Source: Xenia sp. Carnegie-2017 (Eukaryota; Cnidaria; Anthozoa; Malacalcyonacea; Xeniidae). Taken from it: DNA of 64,000 nucleotides. The notes under the pieces were generated by a model. The model was given only the letters and a program-made list of their open reading frames with translations. It was not told where the DNA came from and searched no databases. Position 1 is the stretch's first letter, and each line of letters opens with the position of its first letter. Position numbers and translations under genes: made by a program. Below are positions 27,141 through 42,100 of the stretch, one piece after another. The stretch covers positions 6,054,349 through 6,118,348 of the forward strand of contig NW_025813447.1 in NCBI RefSeq assembly GCF_021976095.1, given 5' to 3'.

Positions 27141-30100
27141 AGCAATTGTCTCTTTTAAGCATTTAAGCATTTAATTGTCTCTTTTCTAGTTTATTGACAA
27201 AAACTAGAAAAGCGAAAGTCAACTCGTACAAAACAGCAAAGACGAGAAAGAAAGCAAGCTTCGTTTCAGGTCAAATATTGCCGTATAATAAACCTTTTAA
27301 TAACCTCGCTTTCTGGGTCTTTACTGAGAAAAATACGGGCTTGGTCTGTACAAAAAGCCTCGGTCTGATATTTCTCCGTAAAGAACTTGAGCTTGGTTAC
27401 TAAGGGTTTACTATTATATGGCAAGCCTAACTTCCGGCAAAATGGCGCGCTTTGATTGGCTCAGAAACATTTTTGCCGGTCCATTATTTTCCGTATTGGA
27501 CCACGGTCTAAAACGCGTGATATTACAGTCAAATGTAAACAAACCTCGTAAAGCATACGGCAAAATAAAACGAAACAATAAACCATTTGTGAACGTGAGT
27601 CGAAGGAAAAACACTTGGAAAACAGTTTAATGTCCAGACGATACAATATAAAGCGATTTATTTTTTACTGACAAAAACTAGAAAAGTGACAGGCAACCCG
27701 TACAAGTCAGCAAAGACTAGAAAGAAAGCAAGCTTCGTTTCAGGTCATCGAGATGTAGGTTGACAATGTTAAGTTCCTTTTTTTCACGTTGGGTTTATAC
27801 ACAACATCTTTAGATACAGACGGAAAATTGCTCCTAGTATTCGCGTTAATACTGTTATGAATAATCTCAGTGAAGAGAACGCGAATTACCTCCATGCCAA
27901 ACGTGTTGTGGATACTGTTTCGAACTTTGTTTCCTCCAGCGATGAAATTGTCAGCTGCGAGCACGTTCCGTGGCATCAGTTCACGACTCCCGCAAGTACT
28001 GCAAAAGAAAGAAAGCAATTGGAGTACTTTAATAGCTACGACTATAAAAAGGTAAGGTTTTTATTGCTTTCTGAAAAGACATAATCCATCAACGGTTTTC
28101 TGGCTTCATATCCACTGACTGCAAAGTTTGTAATTTTTTTTCTCTGACTGCATCTCGTCTCAGGCAGTGTTGAGTCTTCAATAACTAGTAGTTATACAAC
28201 AAAATAAACATACAATGACCGTGCGTGTCAATTGACTGTAAAATATCAACTGAAACTTAAACGTGAACTTAGCGAGATTGTTAAAGTTAGATGTAAGTGG
28301 GACCATATGGAATTAACAGTGTGATGTTTCACAGTACCGACCAAAAAAATGATTTTAAAAGTCCATGTTTTGTTTTGATGAAAACTAAATCTGGATGCTT
28401 TTCGCAGTAATGCAGTCGTTGTACACTTGGTCACTGTAAAGACACTTTGTTTACATTCACTATCTTTGAATTTATTTGTTCTTGCTCTGAAATACTTTGC
28501 CAATGACTTCAATTTACCCTTCTGTTTTCAAGAAAGTTGTGGCCGATGCGATAGATATATGGGAGAAGATGACCGATCCGACAAACGAAGATGTTCGAAT
28601 TACTCATGATGGTAAGAGACGCGAAATGGAAGATGTTATTTTTCTTGTGTTGGACAATTTTTGAATCTTTAATCCTTGAAGGGTTTATGAGAAACAAAAT
28701 TTTTCCTAATCATTTTATTTTTTGTTATACAATATGGGCCAAGTAATAGAGAATGGTGGGTATACAGAATGCCGCCCCTCTCCCCTCAAAAAACGGAGCC
28801 CGCTCAAATAATGTATGCATTTAATGAAACTTAATTGCATGAGATAATTTAGTCAGCAATAGCTATTTGATTGATGATGAAAATAAGAAAGTGTGATTTC
28901 TCAAAAGTAATTGGGCCAAAAGAGTTGAAACTTTACAAACTAACCTATTTACTATACCTAAGAAGACATTTTGGTCGGTTCACATGGTTTTCATAGCGAC
29001 AGACTGATTACTGTGCTTCTATCGTGATTTATAAAAGTTGATTTATTACGTTCGTAATTAACTTGTCGAAAGAAACACGTTTCAAATGAGATTTCTCCCA
29101 AGTTAGTAAATGAAACAGGCATGTATTAAAAATAGAAAAAATGAGTGAAGAAGAAGAGAAGCCTTGGTACTAGTGTGTTGTTATGGAAACAAATGTTGAC
29201 TTACTAAAATGTTTTCTTAAGTATAGTGGGTAAGTTTGGCTTAGTCCCTTCTGAGAAATCGCACTATCATTTATTTTTGCTGACAATACAGGTACAACTA
29301 ATGACGCCGCATCTCGTTTCCAATAAATGCGATTGCCTAGAAATTAAATGAAGTATGAACAAACCTTACCCGCCTTTCTTCAAAATCGAGCAAAATTTCT
29401 TTTCAAAAACACTTTAAATTACGTACATTTATGATATTTTTTCCTTTGCTAAATTTCAGGATTTTTTGTATGTGTTATACTTATTTTCCAAATTAGGATT
29501 TCGTTCAGAAGTCTCGTTGAGTAAATCTTTCGTTATTTCTAAGTGCGTGAAATTTTTGCCTAATATATTGTTTTGTGTTCAATATTTCGTGTCAAAAAAC
29601 AATAAACAATAGGTGTTCAAGCGCGTCTGCTTTTATCCTTCTATTCTTTCTCATTCATTTTTTGTAGGTTATTTGAAATTATATCAACTATCGAAGCCAG
29701 TTATTAAAAACTATGATTGCATTCTGGTTGACGAAGCTCAAGATTGTACGCCAGGTAAACTTTAGGGCCTATTGTAATTGCTTGATTCTTATTGGTCGAG
29801 AGGTGGTACAGTTCTTGTGCAGTGTTGAGCAAAAAGCTATGACAGTTAGTGAGATAGATCGTCAACGTATGCAACGTAGCGTTTTGATTATATGTATAAT
29901 TGCAATCATGACTCATCCGTGAACTTAATTTTTGATTAAACATTCTCCTTTCTGCCAACCTCATACACAGGCTTTCTTACGTCTAGATGTCTTCGAACAA
30001 GGAAGCAATTTACATTCTCTCAAATTAACTTCCTGCTTTCCAATGTTGGAAAGTTGAAATGTTTCTTCTCATGCTTACACATTGTCACAATGATCTTCAC

Positions 30101-33100
30101 TTTGCATTATGATTGGATTATTTATGACAGGAGCGCATGGTATACTCCATTGCCAATAGTTGTAGTATAAACATTTTAATCGCCTTGAAATGAGAAGTTC
30201 TACTTTTACTTAGTCTTTCTGAACAATTTTATAGCCTCTAATTCTGTTGTATTAATCGTCTCCAGTACGTAATACCTTTTCAGAATTTTTACTTGGGAGG
30301 CGTACCACCCCCTCCCCCTGAAATTTTACAACGAACATTTGATTTTTCATCAATTCTTTTGAAATTCGTTAAGTTTGATTGGTTGATTTCTAGAAAGGAC
30401 ACATCAAACCAGTATTTTCGCTTTAGCGAATCGTAAATCAGTCAGACAGTTTTCATGACTTGAGATTTTATAAAAGAATAGGAACTAATCTGGATCAAAC
30501 ATGAGAAATAGGAAAATCTCAAATTACATTTATTGTTGAAATCTAGAGTCGTACAAATTTAATAGATTTGCATGTTTGTTTTTCCCACAATACACCAGAG
30601 ACTGCATTACGACTCTTCCTGATAGCGTACATCATGCAATCTTTCTAGCGGTTTCCGATATCCTGTTGAGTCAAAGGTTGGCTAAGATCTTAGTCGGCGA
30701 TCCTCATCAACAGATTTACGGATTTCGTGGAGCTACTAACGTGATGGCTCAAGTTGAAGCAACTCAAGTCTATTATCTCACGCAGGTATCTATTTATGTG
30801 CAAAATAAGTGCTCACACAGCAATTATCCATATCGTTTTACCTCGTCCCATTTATTGTTACTTATCCTCTACCTAAATACCGGGTGTCCTAAAAAAACGG
30901 AACCGACGCAAGCAATTATATATGCATTAAAATGAATCTGCATAAATAATTTGTGGTCTGAAATATGAATTCAAGATTGCGTTGGACGAAGGTGATGAAA
31001 TCATGGCAGGCCCTGCATGAAGAGGAACGATAAAAAACGCATGAAATGACGATCTTTTGTCTTCTAATAAGAAGTCCCTAAGCTGAATGGAGATGTCACA
31101 TGTGGAAGGACAAAGGGCATAAATATTAGCTATTTCTTCCGCCATTTTTATATTAACCAAGTAACACTAACTACAATAACATGACTACGTTATTGTAGTT
31201 AGTGTTACTTGGTTAATGTTGCTTTGATTTTAGAAAACGTTTGCGTGATAATTTTGAGATAAAAATCAGTATATAACATGACTTTTAACTTGTTTCGCTT
31301 TAACTAATACTCTACAAACCAAATGAGATCCTAGCGGCGCAGAAGTGTTAAGTTATTAAACTGTTGGGAATGCTGATTACATTTTTGCGCATAATAATTT
31401 CAGCAAATACAATTATTTGATTTATGTGGGAACCGTTTTTTTGGGGTGAGGGACACCCAGTACATATGTGCTTTTTTGGTACGAATCAAATTTTTTTAAG
31501 AAATTTAACTATGCAACAAGCCATTTTTCGACGTTTTCGAAGGTGTTTCTTTATATTGGAAATAAATGACAAAACATAATTGATTACGTGCAAGTTCTAT
31601 CGAAAGTAGTGAAGACTTCCACTTCATTTAGAAATTTCTCTAGTCTTTTAGATTTGGGGCCGAGATAGCATCTGTTGCGTCGTCTGTTTTGGACATTCTT
31701 AAAGGTGTTCGCAGCAAGAATATTGTCGGTATTGCGAGGCAGGGTTAGTCGCCCCTATTTATATGTGCATCAACAAATGTGCTCACTAAAGAAAGCAAAA
31801 AATAACAACAACACAACGCGTTCGCTGATTGGACTGTAGCTGAGTTTGCAATAGCCTGAGTAAACCGATCTGAAATCACTTAAAAAGAATTTGAAAGTCA
31901 GGGCCATTCAAACGCTTTAAATCGATTCGAGTCCATATGAGGGCTAATGTGAACCCTTGCAAGTGATGCGAGAACCAATTCAATGCGAGCTAATTTGGGT
32001 CAGTTCTAAAGGTGGTCTCGAATCGGATTTGTTTAGTCTGCATGATAGTGTGAACATGCAACACGAATAGAATCGGATCAATCCTGATCAATCACATGTC
32101 TTTAGCTTAGTAACCAGGCTTTTCGTGCGGTCACACATGTCACGCATTTCTTTTAGCTTTGTTTGCTTGCTGCAATATTTTACAGTTTTACTTATAAGCA
32201 AAATGTCGAATCGTGGAGAAACCTGCTCTGAAGAAGAAGTAATGGCACTGATTTGTATTTACAAAAGAAATACAAAGGAAACTAAGTACTGCTCACAAAA
32301 ACGCAGATATTTACAAAAAATAGGGCGAGAAATATCGACAGAGACTTCATTCAATGTCGCACGAAAATAAAACATTTGAAAGGTCTTTATAAGAAGTACA
32401 AGGATGCTATGGCGACTTCTGGTGCTGGTCGAAAGCCTAAGTTAAAGCCACCTAAGTTTTATGATCAGCTTGATGTACTCCTTAATGACAAGCCTGATGC
32501 TACGCCTTGCATTCTTATGAAAGTGTTGCAGCATTTTTTTTTTGCATTACTCTCTGTCTTTTGGCTGTTTTTTTCGTTCTTTTGGTAATCCTGTAAAAGT
32601 ATGCCCATTATAGTAATCTCCCCCATTTGTTTTTGTTAAATATTGTTATTATCAAAGATTCAAAGATGTTTTAGAAAAGCGCCAAAATTTAATGTCAATC
32701 ATGTGAAGTAAATGTAAACATAAATTTCATTTAAGAAATAAAAGATGTTTACTGTGTTTGCACGGGATTATGCAAACCGAGGAGACCTTTGGGAGAACTC
32801 GAGAGCAGATCAATGCAATCCCGAGACCGAAGATCGAGGGTTGCACCTGCTCGAGAGTTCTCACAAACGTCTCCGAGGTTTGCATAAGCCAGTGCAAACA
32901 TGAAAAACATCTTTTATTTCTTTAATAAAAAAGATAATGCGAAAAAGACAAATATTTTAATTTTTCCTCCAAAAATGTATTCATGATCGGTTTGCAAATT
33001 CTCTTTGACTGATTGGTTTAGCTAAGATGTGCTTTGCACAGGCTTATGCAAACACAGCTCAAGACCAATCAGCGCACGCGTTTCATTGTTTTATTTTATA

Positions 33101-36100
33101 AATATACATAAAGTATAGACTCTAAAATATGTACCCACAATACACTAGAAGTAGACTAAAATACCTGCTACTCCATATCTATTCTTTTGGGTTTCTTATG
33201 ACACTATGTTATCAAGCGGAACACTCGTGTTTTTTTTTTCATTTTAAAACGAATCGAATTCGAATCAACTAATTCGATTAACAAACGAATTAAGTGTGAA
33301 TGGGCCCTCAATCATCAAATACATGTTTGAGAAAAACTTCAAAAATTTTTTTAAAATATATCTGTTCCGCATTATTGTTATTTTATAAAAGAAATATGAT
33401 TTTTCGTTTTGGCAAAAGCTTATGCAAACACAGTAAACATCTTTTATTTAATGTGGATTGATTTAATTTGTTGAGCGCAGATTGGTTTGCTCAGGCTAAT
33501 GCAAACACAGCTATAGACCAATCAGCGCGCGTGCTTTAGTGTTTTTATTTTATATTTCTGCATTCCAATCTGTATCTAATTTTACGTATTCCTCTGTGTT
33601 TCATTCAGGAGGATTTGGTGGTGATCATGTTGGACAAATTGCTGTGATTTGTAGAACCAACTTCCATTTATTTAATAACGCTGTAAGAGAGTGTATGCAG
33701 AACAGTAAAACGAGGATTGGCTTTGCTGGGGTGAGAAGATAACTATTTTATTTACATAGTCACTAATCACGCAATTATGATGTGATGAGCCTGCACACTT
33801 GTGTCAACTGAAAATTAGTTGTAGCCATTGAAGTAAAATACATGGAACGCTGCCTGAAGCAAATAATTGAAGCCGAATTCACCAGACACGCGGGATTTTA
33901 CTCCAGACACGTGCCTGTGGTGTTTCGAGATTCTCGCGGAGTGAAAATTGATTGACTCCACACGCGTATCTCGGATAAAATCATTAGGTAAAATCATTGA
34001 GTTCTATTCATTGAACTATAAGCATACTGGAATGATAACTCAAGGGGGGAATTGAAGCCGTGTTTTTTAGGTAGTGCCAGTCCTTTGTAAACTTAGTTTT
34101 TCAAAAAATATATTCTTTTTATCGCTAAATCTCACCCTTTTCTGTTAGTTTAATACTTTCGATATTTAGCGTTGACTGTAGTATAGAAATTAAATTTTTC
34201 ACTCAAGTAACTACATTGAACAAAAGGTCGTTTAGTTCTGAAATATTATCTGACAAGAACAAAAATTGGCAAAAAACCGTGCAAAAATACTCGCTTTTTC
34301 TGAGTTATAAGAAGTTCTAGATATGCCTACCTGTTTCTACTGCCAAAATATTGTAGTTCCCGGTTAACTACACAAACTATTTAAGTTTTCAAAAATTTGA
34401 GTCATCGAATAAAGAGAAAAATTTGTTTTTTAAGAAGCTTTTTATGTCACGAAAACACAAACATTGCAAGTACATATATAGCTCAGTGTATCATAATGAA
34501 AAGTAAAGATTCTCGCAAAAAAAAAACTATTTATCGCTTCCTTCGCCATTAACAACAAATTAAAAACAACTCATTACTCCGTCGATCCACAAATCATGCT
34601 GAGTTCTGTTTTCTGTGAACAAACCACTCACAGTTTGGGAAATAAATAGCCGTGAGCGCAGAGCGCATGCCGAATTATAATGTATTAAATTTTTACAAAT
34701 TTAAGGAGTGGAATTTAACGTAAGAATGCTTTCATAATTATTGAATAGGTTGGGGGGTAAAACGCCCTCTCCAATTGCATATAACTGATAAGTCCTGCAA
34801 CTGTTCATAAGAAAATTTCAATGTTCCATGATGTGATGAAGGGTGGAGGGGGTGGGTGATCCTTTATATCTAACTTTGAGAGACGTCTGCCCTTCGGCTA
34901 GTTTGACGACAATGACTTTGTTTCTTGGTGTAACTTATTCATTTCTGTATATAACTACGACATGCCACACAGTGGAGTAGCTAGAGGTCGTGCTGGTCGT
35001 GCTGAGCACAGCCAAACATTTTTCAAACTAAGGTTTCTTTAACCCACTAAAATTTCAATGTTTGTTTATAATGTTGACAGATATTAGCGAAAACAAAATC
35101 TATATTTAATGCTTCATTTGCATTTTGAATTATGTACTTCGTATTACTTACACTATATTACGTTACTGCCCGACATTTGTCCTAATCATTGCCTAAAAGC
35201 ATATGGCCCGGCGTTCGCCCGTTTTTGGTCGTGCTCTACTCAGGTCGGCACGACCAAATTATATATTCCTAAGTGCTGATTGGCTAGAAAACCTCATGGC
35301 CTGTTAAAATGGGTATAGTCAGCCTTAGTTTGGTCGTGCTCTGATCAGGCGAGAACGACCAAAACATAAATTACTAATAATATGTGAGGCTGCATTGCGT
35401 CGTACGCATGCTCATTCGCCGAATATTTTCCTTTCGTCGTGCTAAAGTTTATTCGCACGAGTACTTCAAATAATGTCAAATTATTCATCGTTTTACTGTG
35501 CATTTATTTTTGTGTGTGAACATGGAAATCAATCAAGAAAAGTCAAACGTTGCGTCTTAAGATCAAAGAGTCAGAGATATCGTTTCTCAGCTTTTACGAA
35601 GGATTGTCAGTTCACGCAACGCTATAGAGTAGAAATATTTTGTTTGTATGCCACGACCAACCCCTACGCTCACACTGAAAACGAGAGTTAGGGGGTTCCG
35701 AGAATCTTGGTGCGAAAGGAATGATTTTTTGTGCGCTATTGTGGAGAAACAGCGGTTATTTTGTTGCCTTTATTTACTGTTTCGTTCAAAGTCCACTTCA
35801 TTGACTCAAACTGATTATGTAAACATGCATAATGTCACCAACGGTACTGTAACTTCATGTTTGTTCTCGCTATAGCACGTTTAGTTGTTTTTTTCTAGCT
35901 ACGCTACTGATGCCACATGCATGTACACATGATTGGAGTTATACAAAGTGTATCAACTTTTCCTGGACAAACCTATTAGAATCACACGAAGTACTGCTAA
36001 AACCACCTAAGGCATGATACGAATAACAAACTTGCCCCCGTAAGCAATAAAACTATTATTCGCTTGGCAAATAACTCCTTTAGCTAAAAAGCTTTTTTCA

Positions 36101-39100
36101 TGTCATGTATTAATGCAAATAACATATTTCATGTAAACAATGTCCTATTTTTGTATGTTGTGTGTAAAAAAAAAACCAATAAAAAGGAAAAGAAAATAAG
36201 CACATTGCATATCACGAATAAGCTTGATGCGTGACATTTTAATATAAAACCAAAATGAAATGAAAACTGGGAAACTGTCAAACTGAAATATGTATCTTCT
36301 GTTATAAAGACCCAATGAACATTTTTTAACGTATAAATACAACAATAATTCACGTAAAAGATGTATTTATAAAAAAGATGCGTATAATACTGAAAATATT
36401 CAAATAAAATGTTTTTGTCTATTTTTTAGCCTTTTCCGTCTTGTAGTAGTGTGTCGGATCAACCTCGATTCTTGCCGATTAAGTTTTTCCACGTAGATAT
36501 CTCGCTAGCTATAAGCTTAACATGTTACAATGCTGAAAAATGTCGAAAATACGACAATAACTAAAAATTTTTGACGGAATTCCCATTGCCTAAAGTAAAA
36601 ACAAACATCGATCGCCATGAAAATATGCATTATTTCGGTGGAGGGGTTAGACAAATTTTAGACGTATGTTGGCTTCATCCAAACACAGGGCATTCTTAAT
36701 GGAGTTATCATTCCAGTATACTTATAATTCAATGGTTCTATTCAATTACCTGTAGGGGAAATGGAGTCTGGAACTGGGTATCAAAAACATGGATACCACA
36801 AGGAAATTTTGGGTGAAAATCTTCCACTTTGAAAATTAATTTTATCATTCATTCCCTCCTGATTTCCACTACCTAAATACAAATTACAATCAGTGAAAAC
36901 AATCACAAATAAATGATATACCGTCTTATTCTAATATTCAACCAATTCTACTGAGACAAAAAATATTTCGAACTTCGTGATCTCGGATCTGCAACTCGAC
37001 TAGTCTGGACAATCCTGGAGATGCTGCTGAGGGAAACTGCATTATTTTTTATTGAAATTACTACTTTTGAATTTAAAGTGTATTGGTTTCTCTAACATAA
37101 CACTTTTTCTTGTTGCATGAAAATAAATAAATTAAATAGTTTGTTATAATAATAGTCAATGGAATTATTTAGCAAGATATAAAAATTTGCGCGGTCAGAT
37201 AAAAAATTCCGCCCGCTGCTACAGCCAATCAAATTGTTTGAAAGGCTAGAATTCCATTCGCTGCTGGTTTTTAAAACAATAATCGAACATGTTTCTTGTG
37301 AGCAATTTTGTCGGTGCATGTGGACATTTTCCAGCACTGGCTCCCTCTAAGCGTTGGCTAGATGGAATGCGGGAAAGGTGCCAATTTGATGGGTGTGCGC
37401 GAATAAAGGAGTTATTTGCATAAGCGAATAATAATTTTATTGCTTCTGCGCGTTATTTTGTAGTTTGAATTGTAAATAGGAGATATGTTAATCAGGGAGA
37501 AACGGAGAGAGGGTAGGAAACAATCTGATACAAAAGTACTGGAGAAGTTTGTTACTATTTAGTTTATTTACTCAAAACAGTCCACGTGCTAAGGTCATGA
37601 AGTTCAAGGTTAATTGCGGACGTTACAAGAGCGAGCAGGCTGTTTGCTACAATTAATTGTATTTTGTTCACATGCACATAATGTGATTCACGTGCACAGG
37701 GGATAGTATCATTGGTAATGCACAAACAAATCCCATGCCATTCAGCAAGTGGCCATCGTCAGGGGAAGTTTCACAAAAAATCCCCCTATCCCCCTCCCTT
37801 TCTCTCTGTCGATTTTGCATGTACTATTTAAGGCTTGTTTCCGTAGTGGCGTTTTTATCACCCCACCTTTTCTGTGCTATACAGAAAAACTTCATTTGGT
37901 TACATTGTGTAAAATAATTACTTTAAATCATTTTGTAATTTTTTATTTCTATTTTATTAAAACGGCATGTGCTTTGATACAATGCCAATTTTATCCAAAA
38001 GATAGTACTTATTCAAATTCTTTAATGTCATGCGCAAAGAAAAAGATCTCATCAGCCTCAGAACCTCCTTTAGACCTTGATTTTGCCATTATTAAGCGGA
38101 AGCGATAAATAACCTTTGAAGTGTTTCTCGTATGAACATTGCGCAAATTTATAGCTGAGTGTAAATTATAAAACAACTCGGAAAAAGTGAAGATTTAAAA
38201 ATACTAAAACATTTTTTGCTCTTCGACACTCTAGGGGATTGAAAGCTACAGATTGGATCGTATTTTGGATATTTATAAGCTTTATACTGGAGGCGCCAGT
38301 AGTAAGTTGTTTGTGTGACATTAAATATTCCTGTATATTTACTCTGATTTGTTGAATTTATTGTTCTTCAAGTTTTGAACTGATCATAGATACCATGCAT
38401 GACAGAACAGAATTGAAATGAACAACTCTTCTAAATATTTGAACAACGTAACAGAAGGCAAACATCTGTGTGTTTTTAAGTACGTCAACTTTGTTTTCCT
38501 CTATGAACAGATGAAATCAAAGATAAGTTTATCAAACGATTTCGTTCTCTTGATGAACTGAAGAAGTATGCACAGAAAGCGCCTGATGTTGAATTATGTG
38601 GGAAAGTAAAGGTGGGTGAACTGAAACTCGTCCTTTTAGGTACCAGTAGTTAAGATTTTGTAAATTACAATCATTTAATTGGTTGATTAAGATCACCTGT
38701 TTCCTAAACAAATATTCTCATTTTCCTGATGTGAGTGAATTTATACAGTACTTATTAAAGCAAATTTGGTGTCTCGTACACAATGGACTGTGTTTTTTTT
38801 CAATGGCGCAACAAATTTTGACATCTGTGCCACTTGATTGTTACTTTTTAAGAATAGTTTTGCAGTTGCACGATTTCCCTCCGTCGTAGTTAAAGCAAAA
38901 TTAAAAGAAAACTGAAAGCTTTGTTTGAGCAAGGCTTTAGAGAAAAGTATCATCTTTTTGGGGGTCTTGTCTACTGTCTGATTGAATTTAGTCCATTTAT
39001 GTGTGGACAATTTGGTTTCATGGCTTTTATGAGTATTTTTCTCAGATTGTGGAAACTCACACGTACAAAATACCTGATTATGTGGCCAGACTTCGACAAC

Positions 39101-42100
39101 AGCATTGCAGTGATCTCGATCAAGCAGGTATTTGTTTTAGAGGGAAAAACCGTTCAACATCTTATATTTGTATATAGCTTTTATAAAGACTTTTTGAAAA
39201 ACTTTTTGCTATTAATAGTTGTTTTCATCGTTTTAGAAATCGTGTTTAGTACTGCTCATAAATCGAAAGGCTTGGAATTTGACACGGTTAGGCTGGGAGA
39301 GGACTTTATGCAACAGCTTGAACTTTTTAACGATCTACGTAAGTTGTGATGAATTTGAATACTGCTTTTCAATATTTACATTGACTTTCACGACTCGTCG
39401 CATCGAAATCACTGTCAAGTTTCAAAGCTGTGTGCCTTACTCCAAATTTCTTACACTATATTGTCTGTACCTAAGTGCCTGTATTAGGATATGGGAAATA
39501 ACTTCTTTAAATTGTCAAATCGATTTTAAGAACATTTGCAATAAATTTGATACGTCGAAAATTCTATCTTGTCGGCTTTTTGGGCCTAGAAGAAGATGAA
39601 CTAACGCCGGAAATGACTTACAAAGAGAACACGTGCTCTTTCGAGGAGTTAATTAAACTCTAGGAGTTAAAATCAATAGAGTTAAATGAATGATCACCCC
39701 CACCGCCAAAAAATGCAACAGATTTTCCCTTGCCTTTATTTGAGCTCCACTTTTGGGGTTACTTTATCCCCCTAAAAATAAGACATTGTAGTCAGGACAA
39801 TAGAAAACGTTTTATCGATAGAATTATAGGCACAGGCTTGGTTCGTCTAGGTTTGTCTAGGCTCGTCTAGGTTTGTCGTCTAAAAAAGTTCTTTCTATTG
39901 CGCAATTGGATGGTATATTGCAATATTTTTCGTCTTTCGTCTGATCATCAGCGTTTGTATGATGCTTCGAAATTCATGTATGATGTTACAAATTATTTGT
40001 GTGATTATATGTTTGTAAATGATGATCGTCCAGGTTAATAAAGTCCTGAGAAGGACTGTTTTTGTTGTTGTTGACTGACGTTTCGACAACCTCAGCGGTA
40101 GTCATCTTCAGAGTCAAATGAGGAGTAAACGTCAGGTTAGCCGTATTTGTTGTCTGGTTCTTACGTCATTGTATTGTGTGTACAGGAAAGGTGTATTGTC
40201 ATTGTGGATTAGTGTGAACTGAAAAATTTTATTTTTAGTTGTGATGTGTGATTTAGGTGTGACGTTTTTAGTTGTAGTGTGTGGGTGTCAATTGTGTATT
40301 GTCATTGTGAATTAGTTTGAAGTGTAATGTTTTTAGTTGATCGTTTGTTTGTATTGTGAATAAGTCGTTTGTAAGGTGCCGGTAATTGCTGTGATCTGTT
40401 CAGTGGGGTTTGTTCCAAATTGGTATACCAACTGTCTAATGTAAGCCGTTGTCTATAGTCAGCAAACTAATCACATTGCCGAACATCACCGAATCACAAA
40501 GCACAACATTGACTGGGACTCGGCAAAATGCATCACTTACAGTACTGAAACAGTACTCAAAAAACAACAAAAACAGTCCTTCTCAGGACTTTATTAACCT
40601 GGACGATCATCATTTACAAACATATAACGATACTCCCGGGTTCAAACCATTTACTTTATTTGTGCGATGTTACAAATTTCTTTTGTGATGTTACAAATTC
40701 ATGTATGATGTTACAAATTCATGTATAATGTTACAAATTCATGTATGATGTTACAAATTCATGTATGATGTTACAAATTCTTTGTATGATGTTACAAATT
40801 CATGTATGATGTTACAAATTCTTTGTATGATGTTACCAAATCCTTGTATAATGCTTCAAAATCCTTTTATGATGCTACAAAAACCTTATATATGTATAAC
40901 CGTATAATGCTAATTAATCCTTGAATGATGCTTCGAAATCCTTGTCTGATACTTTACAATCATGTTTGAAGCGACAAAATCCTTGTATGATGATGCTTTG
41001 AAATCCCTGTATAATTTTACGAAGTCCTAGTATGATGCTTCGAAATTTATGTATAATGATACAAAATTCTTGTATGATGCTTCGAAATCCTTTTATGAAG
41101 TTGTAAAATCCTCGTATGATACTTCAAAAACCATGTTTCGTGCCACAAAATCCTTGTATGATGCTTCGATTACCTTCTATGGTACCTCAAAATCTTTGTA
41201 TGATGCTACAAATTATTGCAAGATGTTTCGAAATCCATGTTTGATGCCATAAAATCCTTGTGTGATGCTTTGAAATCCTTTTGTAATTCTACGAAAATTG
41301 AACTCGTGCATATTACTAGAACGCATTTTCCCCTTGTTTTTAGGCGATGCTCCAACGGATGAGAAGAATCTTCTTTACGTGGCTATAACTCGAGCGAAAC
41401 ATCGCTTGCAGTGCTCCTCTACCCTCTATCTATTTCTAAAGGAAAAAACGGTACGTCTCATTTTTCAGTTAACAGGCTTGTAGCAAAATACAGATTTGAA
41501 TGAGCTGAACTATAGCTAAAACGTGATTTTGTTATTCACGAAACACATCGTGCCCCTTGGTAACAACCGATGGCTAGATAGTGAAAAATATTGGATAATT
41601 TGTTTGAACATACATCCTTACCCAACGCTATGATATTCGAACCCCCCCCCCGTATATCTCCTAGTGGGAAGAAGTTGACGAACTTTTTTTATAAAGTGAA
41701 CCCCATTTGGGTCTTAAAACTTTATATTAGTGGAGGGTCGTCCAGACAAATTATCTTTTTTATTCGTATGTAATAAGTAATCCCAACCGATGAGTACAAT
41801 TTGTGATGTTCTTAGCAAATGTTTTCATTGTTCATCTATTTAGGATTTACTGGTCACGTGTGAAAGTGTGGATTACGTCACGGTAAGCACGAGCGTAAAT
41901 TATTTTCCTCGGAAAGTAAAATGGTCTTGCAGTTTTCAACCTTATATTCTGTTTACAACGATTGTTCTCTGCACAACTAAATAAATGAACATTGAATGGG
42001 ACAAACTATTTTATTTTGGATTTTTCTCAAGATAGTGAGATTTATTTTGGGCAAGCTCGTTCATTCTTTATACATATCAGAAATCATACATAAAAATACA

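Larger units (their letters stand above)
31901..33307. mobile_element. PIF/Harbinger-type DNA transposon, non-autonomous
   Basis: A 1407-bp element with imperfect TIRs (GGGCCATTCAAAC at the left; GGGCCCATTCACAC as read inward from the right). It is flanked by the 3-bp direct repeat TCA (31898-31900, 33308-33310), matching the TNA target of the superfamily. It carries a SANT/Myb-like ORF at 32203 but no visible DDE transposase. A palindromic foldback at 32733-32923 has inserted into it. Lies in FBH1 intron 12. Confidence 0.75.

Noticed and set aside
37735-38108. 119-codon + frame in FBH1 intron 13
   Set aside because: Low-complexity hydrophobic translation, no similarity, lies wholly in an intron.
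40680-41290. CRISPR-like array
   Set aside because: Repeats are contiguous with no unique spacers and the window is eukaryotic; it is a minisatellite.
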